This document shows, one piece after another, positions 59,089 through 64,000 of a DNA stretch of 64,000 nucleotides; the first letter of the stretch is position 1, and every line of letters starts with the position of its first letter. Made by a program: the position numbers and the translations under genes. The stretch spans positions 1 through 64,000 of the forward strand of contig CAYPYN010000001.1 of assembly GCA_964415295.1 (NCBI GenBank), in the 5' to 3' direction. The notes under the pieces are model-generated. The model did no database searches. It was not told the origin of the DNA and was given only the letters and a program-made list of their open reading frames with translations. This stretch comes from SB21 sp964415295 (GTDB taxonomy: Bacteria > CLD3 > SB21).

Positions 59089-59853
59089 TTGTTGTCCCAT
59101 TCCGTATTAAAAGGCGCCGAGCCTTTTTATTTTACCAGGCCGGGAAACCCGGCGGCCGTTCTTCTCGTACACGGATTCACCTCGTCCTGTCATTCGATGA
59201 GGGAATTGGGAGAAAAGATCTTTGAAGCGGGTTTTGATTCTATCGGGATTCTGCTTCCGGGCCACGGCACGACCGCCGAAGATATGGAAAAAAGAAGCTG
59301 GATCGAATGGTACAAAGCTGTTGAGAATAAGATCACGGAACTCCGGTCCAAGTATTCACAGATCTTTCTGTGCGGCCAGTCGATGGGCGGATGCTTGAGT
59401 CTTTACGCCGCTTCGTATCAACCGGTATCCGGTGTGATCACGATTTCATCCGGACTTAGAATTTTTGACTGGAAACTTGTTTTTCTGCCGGCCGTCAAAT
59501 ACTTTGTCCGATTTATCAGGAAGTACGACGGACCGGACATCAAAGATCCGGACGCAAAGGCCAAAGAGGTTCATTACGATCTTATGCCGGTACGAAGCAT
59601 CGCTGAACTTCAGAAATTTCTCAAAGAATTGCGCGTGCAGGTAGGACAAGTAACATGCCCGGTCCTCCTGATCCATGCCAAAGAAGATCACACATTCGAT
59701 TTCAAAAACCTGGATCTGTTGTACCGCGGTTTACATTCGGCCAATAAGAAAACAGTAGTTCTGGAAAACAGTTACCATGTCGCTACGGTGGATTACGATA
59801 AAACGGTCATACACCGAGAGATCATTCAATTCATAAAGGGATTATGCAAGTAA
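59089..59853 (+). CDS. Alpha/beta hydrolase, Est30/monoglyceride lipase-like
   Basis: 254 aa. A nucleophile elbow (CGQSMGG, Ser in GQSMG), an oxyanion-hole region LLVHGFTSS, an acidic residue in HAKEDHTF and the His in NSYHVATVDYDK form the triad. These match carboxylesterase/monoacylglycerol-lipase-type enzymes of the Est30 kind, not the usual GHSMGG. The start is uncertain: the frame opens at TTG 59089 and TTG 59092, with only a weak SD (TAGG) in the Hpt stop region. The gene follows Hpt by 5 nt and overlaps DUF971. Confidence 0.85.
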   Translation: MLSHSVLKGAEPFYFTRPGNPAAVLLVHGFTSSCHSMRELGEKIFEAGFDSIGILLPGHGTTAEDMEKRSWIEWYKAVENKITELRSKYSQIFLCGQSMGGCLSLYAASYQPVSGVITISSGLRIFDWKLVFLPAVKYFVRFIRKYDGPDIKDPDAKAKEVHYDLMPVRSIAELQKFLKELRVQVGQVTCPVLLIHAKEDHTFDFKNLDLLYRGLHSANKKTVVLENSYHVATVDYDKTVIHREIIQFIKGLCK

Positions 59854-60194
59854 AGGAACTTACGGCCGTTGACGTGACCATCGACCGCGGCGGAAAAATA
59901 ATGACGATCGTTTGGGGAGACGAACATGTGAGCGCTTACGGTTTCGATTACCTGCGTTCGGTTTGCCCCTGCGCCCAGTGCGACGCCACAAAACACGGCG
60001 GACCGCCCGTTACGGACGGGTCTATGGATATCGGTAATTTTAAAGACATCGCCATGAGCGACGTACAGGAAGTGGGACGTTATGCGCTCCGCTTTACCTG
60101 GTCTGACGGACATGATACGGGTATTTTTTCTTACAATTATCTTCGGAGCAAGTGCCGCTGCGGCGAGTGTGAAACCAGATGGAAAGCGGAATAA
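59844..60194 (+). CDS. DUF971 domain protein
   Basis: 116 aa. The DUF971 (GBBH-like beta-hydroxylase N-terminal) core is visible: EHVSAYGFDYLRSVCPCAQCDATKHG and DGHDTGIFSYNYLRSKCRCGEC. Four to five Cys, partly in CxC and CxxC arrangements (CPCAQC, CRCGEC), could bind zinc or another metal. Homologues are small Cys-rich proteins of unknown function often encoded near Fe-S or lipid genes. The ATG overlaps the hydrolase stop by 10 nt. Confidence 0.85.
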   Translation: MQVKELTAVDVTIDRGGKIMTIVWGDEHVSAYGFDYLRSVCPCAQCDATKHGGPPVTDGSMDIGNFKDIAMSDVQEVGRYALRFTWSDGHDTGIFSYNYLRSKCRCGECETRWKAE

Positions 60195-60222
60195 TTCCGG
60201 AATTTATTATCGGAGCAGATTT

Positions 60223-60948
60223 ATGAAGAAATTTCTTCTGTTGAGCGTCTGTGGTATATACTTGGTATCCTGCACGACGACCCAGCCCGCCAAAAAAACC
60301 GACGCCGATTTTTCCAAGGCCCTGGAAGAATCTGAAAAGAATAAGAACAAAAAACTGGATTTTTTGGCCGACGAAAAATTACCCAACGACGAATTCACGC
60401 CTCCGGACTCCGTTTCAAGACCCGACACGCTGAGCCTCAAGCGCGTGGATTACAAAGAGATCACGCCCGCCAGCGCCGCCAGATACCGCGTACAGGTTTT
60501 TGCGGGAAGCGCGGAAAATGCTTATAAGAATTATACCCTCCTTTCTTCGAATCCTGAGAACAAAGAGGTGTACATGATCCTGGACAAGGACGGGAAATGG
60601 AAGGTTTGGACGGGTGGATACACCACGCACGAAGAAGCGGAAAGGGCCAAAGCCAAATTCAGGGAATCCGGCTATCCCGACGCCTGGATCAACGAAATGA
60701 AGGGCAAATACGCGCCCGCCGGACCGGCCTACTGGCTGCAGATCGGATCTTTTTCTACGGAATCGGCCGCGCAAAAAGCCAAAGCGGAAGCCGAAGCTCG
60801 CACCAAGGAAAAAGTGACTATCGAATGGGTGGATAAAGCCTGGAAAGTCCGGATCGGCGGCTATGCGGAACGCGCCCAGGCGGATGAATTGAAAACGAAA
60901 TTGCAGAATTTCTATCCCAAATCTTTTGTTGTGCGGTATGGTGAATAA
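60223..60948 (+). CDS. SPOR-domain lipoprotein
   Basis: 241 aa from ATG 60223, with CGGAG 7 nt upstream; the frame stays open further back without a signal sequence. The lipobox is LVSC (Cys17) after a hydrophobic leader (FLLLSVCGIYL). Two SPOR-like units are visible: RYRVQVFAGSAENAYKNY (about 89-155) and YWLQIGSFSTESAAQKAKA (about 165-240). SPOR domains bind denuded peptidoglycan at the division site, so this protein probably localises to the septum. The next gene is FtsE-like, with its ATG directly after the stop. Confidence 0.9.
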   Translation: MKKFLLLSVCGIYLVSCTTTQPAKKTDADFSKALEESEKNKNKKLDFLADEKLPNDEFTPPDSVSRPDTLSLKRVDYKEITPASAARYRVQVFAGSAENAYKNYTLLSSNPENKEVYMILDKDGKWKVWTGGYTTHEEAERAKAKFRESGYPDAWINEMKGKYAPAGPAYWLQIGSFSTESAAQKAKAEAEARTKEKVTIEWVDKAWKVRIGGYAERAQADELKTKLQNFYPKSFVVRYGE

Positions 60949-61614
60949 ATGATTGAATTGAATAACGTATACGTCGACTACAACGGCAAGTCCAGCGTCG
61001 CGGGCGTTTCGCTGTCGATCCAGCCCGGGGAATTTGTCTATCTGCTCGGCCCCAGCGGCGCAGGCAAAAGCACATTGCTGAAACTTTTGTACATGGATCT
61101 TCTGCCCACGCGCGGCGAAATAACAATCGGCGAATTCGAGTCGAAAAATCTCAAGAAAAAAGAGATCCCCTTTTTGCGCAGGCAACTCGGTATCGTCTTC
61201 CAGGACTTCCGACTCCTCCGCGACCGCTCCGTGTATGATAATATCGCATTTGCGCTGATGGTCACCGATACACACAAACTTGACATTCCGAAAAAGGTCA
61301 TGAAAGTTCTCGCCGAGGTCGGCCTTTCCAATAAGAAGAACCGGATGCCGTACGAACTTTCCGGCGGGGAGCAGCAGCGCGTCGTGATCGCGCGCGCGCT
61401 GGTCAATGATCCGATCGTTATTCTCGCGGACGAGCCGACGGGTAATCTTGACCCCGAAACGTCCATGGAGATCATGCAATTGCTCATGAAGATCAACGAA
61501 AAAGGTACCGCTATCATCATGGCGACGCACGATCACCAAATTGTTAAAAAGATCCCCAAGAGGATACTCCGTATGGTCGACGGTACGCTGGTGACGGAGG
61601 AATCCGCCAACTAA
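60949..61614 (+). CDS. ftsE: FtsE-like ABC ATPase
   Basis: 221 aa. Walker A GPSGAGKS (34-41), Q-loop VFQDFRLLRDRSVYDNIAFAL, which is diagnostic of FtsE, signature LSGGEQQR, Walker B ILADEPTGNLDPET and H-loop ATHDHQIV. FtsE with FtsX activates peptidoglycan hydrolases at the septum; the neighbouring SPOR lipoprotein fits. FtsX is missing: the following gene is accC, 12 nt later. A distant FtsX or one of the FtsX-like permeases in the genome would be needed. Confidence 0.93.
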   Translation: MIELNNVYVDYNGKSSVAGVSLSIQPGEFVYLLGPSGAGKSTLLKLLYMDLLPTRGEITIGEFESKNLKKKEIPFLRRQLGIVFQDFRLLRDRSVYDNIAFALMVTDTHKLDIPKKVMKVLAEVGLSNKKNRMPYELSGGEQQRVVIARALVNDPIVILADEPTGNLDPETSMEIMQLLMKINEKGTAIIMATHDHQIVKKIPKRILRMVDGTLVTEESAN

Positions 61615-61626
61615 ATTCCAGACCCC

Positions 61627-63123
61627 ATGAAAAGAAACATCCGAAAGATTCTCATCGCCAATCGCGGCGAAATAGCCATCCGTATTATCCGCGCCTGCCG
61701 TGAAATGGGCATAGCAAGCGTGGCCGTTTTCTCCGAAGCCGACCGCACCGCTGCGCACGTGCGTCTGGCCGATGAAGCTTATTGTGTTGGCGAGGCGCCT
61801 TCCTCCAAGAGTTATCTCGTGATGGAGAATATCATAGAGGCGGCCAAAAAATCGAAAGCCGACGCGATTCATCCGGGCTATGGTTTTCTCAGTGAGAACG
61901 ACGACTTTGCCAGACTCGTCAGAGACTATGGTCTGATATTTATCGGACCCTCGGCCGAATCGATGGCCATGATGGGCCAGAAGACGGAAGCGCGCAAATT
62001 AGCCAAGAAGTGCGGCGTGCCGACGGTTCCGGGTACCGAGTCGGGCATTCAGAGTAAAGAAGAAGCGATGTCCGTTGCGAAATCGATCGGTTTTCCAATT
62101 CTGATCAAGGCGGCGGCCGGCGGCGGTGGCAAGGGCATGCGCGTCGTTCACAAAGAAACCGAACTGAACGAAGCGATCGACCGCGCGCAGGGTGAAGCGC
62201 GATCGGCCTTCGGCGACGACACCGTTTATATCGAAAAATACGTGACCCAGCCGCGGCATATCGAGATACAGGTTCTGGGCGACGAGCACGGCAACATCGT
62301 ATATCTCGGCGAGCGTGAATGTTCCATTCAGCGCCGCCACCAGAAGGTCATCGAAGAATCCCCTTCCGCAATCGTGACACCGGAGATGCGTAAACGTATG
62401 GGGGAATCGGCCCTGGCGCTGGCGCGGGAAGCTAACTATTTCAGCGCCGGTACGCTCGAATTTCTCGTGGACGCCGAACGCAATTATTATTTTCTGGAAA
62501 TGAATACCCGTTTGCAGGTCGAGCATCCCGTTACGGAAATGGTGACCGGTATCGATCTCGTTCGCCAGCAGATACTGATCGCTTCGGGAGAGAAACTGCC
62601 CTTCAAACAGGAAGATATCGTCATCAACGGTCACGCGATCGAGTGCCGAATTTACGCGGAAGACTGCGAAAACAATTTCGCTCCGTCCATCGGCAAGATC
62701 GAACATCTTGAACCCTCCTACGGACCCGGCATTCGGGAGGACAGCGGTATTTTTGAGGGCGATACCATCCAGATCTATTATGATCCGATGATATCCAAAC
62801 TCGCAGCCTGGGGAAAAAACCGTCAGGAAGCGATCGAACGGATGCGCCGCGCGCTTCGGGAATATGCCATCGTCGGCGTAGAGACCACGATCCCGTTCTG
62901 CCTTTTCGTGATGGAACATCAGAAATTCATCAACGGAAATTTCGATACCGGTTTTGTCGCGCAGGAATTCTCACCGGACAAATTGAAACATAAAGAAGAG
63001 ACCATCGCCGCCGTCGCCGCGGCGGTCCATGATTTTGTCCGAAACCGCGAGATGAAATCGCACAGCCTCAGCGCCCGCCCTCAGTCCTCCGCCAAGAGCA
63101 AATGGAAATGGACCGGGAGGTGA
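61627..63123 (+). CDS. accC: Biotin carboxylase subunit (acyl-CoA carboxylase type)
   Basis: 498 aa. ATP-grasp biotin carboxylase core (about 5-450): ILIANRGEIAIRIIRAC, GFLSENDDFA, KAAAGGGGKGMRVV, ERECSIQRRHQKVIEESPS and EMNTRLQVEHPVTE. The C-terminal tail of about 50 residues (KLKHKEETIAAVAAAVHDF ... SKWKWTGR) is longer than in typical AccC (about 450 aa) and is usual in standalone alpha subunits of acetyl/propionyl-type carboxylases whose biotin carrier is a separate chain. No BCCP or carboxyltransferase lies next to it. It uses ATP and bicarbonate to carboxylate biotin. Confidence 0.95.
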   Translation: MKRNIRKILIANRGEIAIRIIRACREMGIASVAVFSEADRTAAHVRLADEAYCVGEAPSSKSYLVMENIIEAAKKSKADAIHPGYGFLSENDDFARLVRDYGLIFIGPSAESMAMMGQKTEARKLAKKCGVPTVPGTESGIQSKEEAMSVAKSIGFPILIKAAAGGGGKGMRVVHKETELNEAIDRAQGEARSAFGDDTVYIEKYVTQPRHIEIQVLGDEHGNIVYLGERECSIQRRHQKVIEESPSAIVTPEMRKRMGESALALAREANYFSAGTLEFLVDAERNYYFLEMNTRLQVEHPVTEMVTGIDLVRQQILIASGEKLPFKQEDIVINGHAIECRIYAEDCENNFAPSIGKIEHLEPSYGPGIREDSGIFEGDTIQIYYDPMISKLAAWGKNRQEAIERMRRALREYAIVGVETTIPFCLFVMEHQKFINGNFDTGFVAQEFSPDKLKHKEETIAAVAAAVHDFVRNREMKSHSLSARPQSSAKSKWKWTGR

Positions 63124-63359
63124 ACGGGATTCCGTAGACATCCATTTGCCTCATCGACTGACCTGCGATACTTGGTCGTATCGCATTTCCATCCCGCATC
63201 GCTCCCCTGCAAGATTTACATGGCAGTGTGAATTTATTGCCGCCCCCATGTAATCAATTCTCCATGTAATATTAAATTTATGATTGGCACAATGTTGGCA
63301 CCTTTGCAGCTCGAAATTCACACAGAGGTTTGTGGCCGTCAAATTCTTACCAAAAAAAC

Positions 63360-63863
63360 ATGTTACGTGGTCATACCATTATTATTATCTGGATCATGAT
63401 AAGCGGATGCACATCGAGACCGCTTCGATACAGCGATGATTTTCGTGATTTTGCTGAAACTGCAAAGAATTCAAATCACTCTAACATTTACTTCCGTGAC
63501 TCAACTTACACGACCGCTTTATCTATAGAAACAGACGGTCACATGTTGTATTGGGTTGATAGCAAGACGAAAATAAAAAAGGAAGATCTGTTGAGAAACG
63601 TTATGAAAATCACTTTTTATGATCGAAAAATGGGACCTCAGGTCGGCCTTGGGGCGCTAATAGGGACCATAGCGGCGTCCAAGATGATTGCAATAGAGAA
63701 CGATGAGAGCCCTTTTTATTCTTGGAAATTCCCTCATATTTTCAGTTATGACGGACTAAGTCAAATAGCAATGGCAATGGTAACGGGTGGGATCATTGGC
63801 GGATCGTTCGTTTACTTGGAACCTATTACTATTACCTATACCGTCAGCGATAGCTTAAGATAA
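63360..63863 (+). CDS. Small lipoprotein of unknown function
   Basis: 167 aa from ATG 63360. The frame opens earlier at a TTG (63330), but the hydrophobic leader LRGHTIIIIWIMISGC starts here and has a lipobox Cys. The mature protein has an N-terminal acidic, Tyr-rich part and two hydrophobic C-terminal segments (VGLGALIGTIAASKM; IAMAMVTGGIIGGSFVYLE). The family is unknown. A second ORF with the same GCTSRP start follows 74 nt later. Upstream is a 236-nt gap with two TTGGCAC heptamers (63284, 63295) of no clear meaning. Confidence 0.7.
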   Translation: MLRGHTIIIIWIMISGCTSRPLRYSDDFRDFAETAKNSNHSNIYFRDSTYTTALSIETDGHMLYWVDSKTKIKKEDLLRNVMKITFYDRKMGPQVGLGALIGTIAASKMIAIENDESPFYSWKFPHIFSYDGLSQIAMAMVTGGIIGGSFVYLEPITITYTVSDSLR

Positions 63864-63937
63864 CTAAAACAGTTGATAGAGAATCTGAACTTAAATCAAT
63901 TATTATATCAAGCAACAAGCAGGCATACATCTCTCAT

Positions 63938-64000
63938 ATGATAAGAGAAATTTCTTATTTTGTATTTTTATTCACCTTGATCGGATGCACATCGAGACCG
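63938..64000 (+). CDS. Start of a second, paralogous lipoprotein (3' partial)
   Basis: 21 codons reach the window edge: a signal-like leader (MIREISYFVFLFTLIGC) followed by TSRP. The last 19 nt are identical to 63404-63422 of the preceding lipoprotein gene, so the two are probably tandem paralogues. No strong SD is seen and the rest lies outside the window. Confidence 0.6.
   Translation, partial: MIREISYFVFLFTLIGCTSRP

Noticed and set aside
60415..61872. Long minus-strand frame opposite the SPOR, FtsE and AccC genes
   Set aside because: Three genes with clear motifs lie on the plus strand; the opposite frame is His/Phe/Arg rich and crosses gene boundaries.
63284..63301. Two TTGGCAC heptamers spaced 11 nt apart, looking like sigma54 -24 elements
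   Set aside because: Neither has TTGC at the required -12 distance, and the 11-nt spacing is that of a direct repeat, not of a -24/-12 pair.
1..64000. tRNA or rRNA genes, CRISPR arrays, prophage or transposase genes
   Set aside because: I looked through the intergenic gaps and protein list and saw no cloverleaf, no spaced direct repeats and no integrase or transposase motif. Very divergent tRNA genes could be missed by eye.

Overview
The window reads as chromosomal DNA of a Gram-negative bacterium. It encodes many lipobox lipoproteins, a periplasmic adaptor with MacB/FtsX-type permeases, an MlaE/MlaF pair and an OmpH/Skp-like protein, so an outer membrane is likely. Ser/Thr kinases fused to PD40, TolB-like and TPR modules, WG repeats, a GTP-type PEP carboxykinase, an alpha2-type glycyl-tRNA synthetase and a large lipoprotein with D/N-rich beta segments point, by inference, to the FCB side of the tree (Calditrichota/KSB1/Ignavibacteria-like) rather than Proteobacteria. 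Shine-Dalgarno sites are strong (AGGAGG type), which argues against a typical Bacteroidota. No rRNA, tRNA, CRISPR array, transposase or phage gene was seen, and coding density is high: no gene-free stretch exceeds about 260 bases.

Layout. 1-9.9 kb is a plus-strand signalling block: the C-terminal part of a kinase-type PD40 protein, an exported M24 peptidase, a GAF-class III nucleotide cyclase, two paralogous Ser/Thr kinases with TolB-like and TPR domains, and a double ABM-domain protein. 10-14.4 kb holds a WG-repeat secreted protein, a REC-kinase-REC hybrid regulator, a RidA protein and a membrane-anchored dihaem cytochrome c. 14.4-15.0 kb holds an isolated AT-rich unit of two overlapping small ORFs with its own strong terminator. 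15.1-21.3 kb is a minus-strand export operon: adaptor, ATPase, lipoprotein, two FtsX/MacB permeases and a DUF3332 lipoprotein. 21.4-27.2 kb carries glyS, fmt, a PLP-dependent sulfur amino acid enzyme and pckG.

27.4-35.3 kb, all minus strand, has a PAS-SpoIIE phosphatase, a KE-rich secreted protein, an ICMT-like methyltransferase, citrate synthase and two envelope proteins. 35.4-43.6 kb, also minus strand, is a metabolic run: acyl-CoA synthetase, a degenerate aldo/keto reductase, a half-size ferritin-like protein, LeuD/LeuC-like hydro-lyase, a CaiB-type CoA-transferase, an HMG-CoA-lyase-like enzyme and an isocitrate/homoisocitrate dehydrogenase-like enzyme. 43.7-53.2 kb encodes MlaF/MlaE, LysS, a lipoprotein, a TPMT-like methyltransferase, a four-gene glycosyltransferase set with DUF2304, and a zinc-ribbon pentapeptide protein. 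53.3-57.1 kb (plus) has plsY, a membrane protein, an OmpH-like protein and an orphan MoxR/MgChel-type AAA ATPase. 57.2-58.5 kb (minus) has a truncated LarC and rdgB. 58.6-64 kb (plus) has an Hpt protein, an alpha/beta hydrolase, a DUF971 protein, a SPOR lipoprotein, FtsE without FtsX, biotin carboxylase and two tandem small lipoproteins, the last cut by the window edge.

How the genes fit together. Central carbon enzymes (citrate synthase, PEPCK, biotin carboxylase, acyl-CoA synthetase and the LeuCD/IDH/CoA-transferase/lyase run) suggest a heterotroph that handles organic acids and acyl-CoAs. The density of kinases, cyclase, PAS/SpoIIE, hybrid kinase and Hpt shows heavy investment in signalling. 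I found no single convincing undescribed defence or mobile system. The best candidates for new biology are the hydro-lyase/CoA-transferase/lyase module, the small-ORF pair at 14.6-14.9 kb, the catalytically degenerate aldo/keto reductase coupled to a half ferritin, and the C-terminally truncated LarC.
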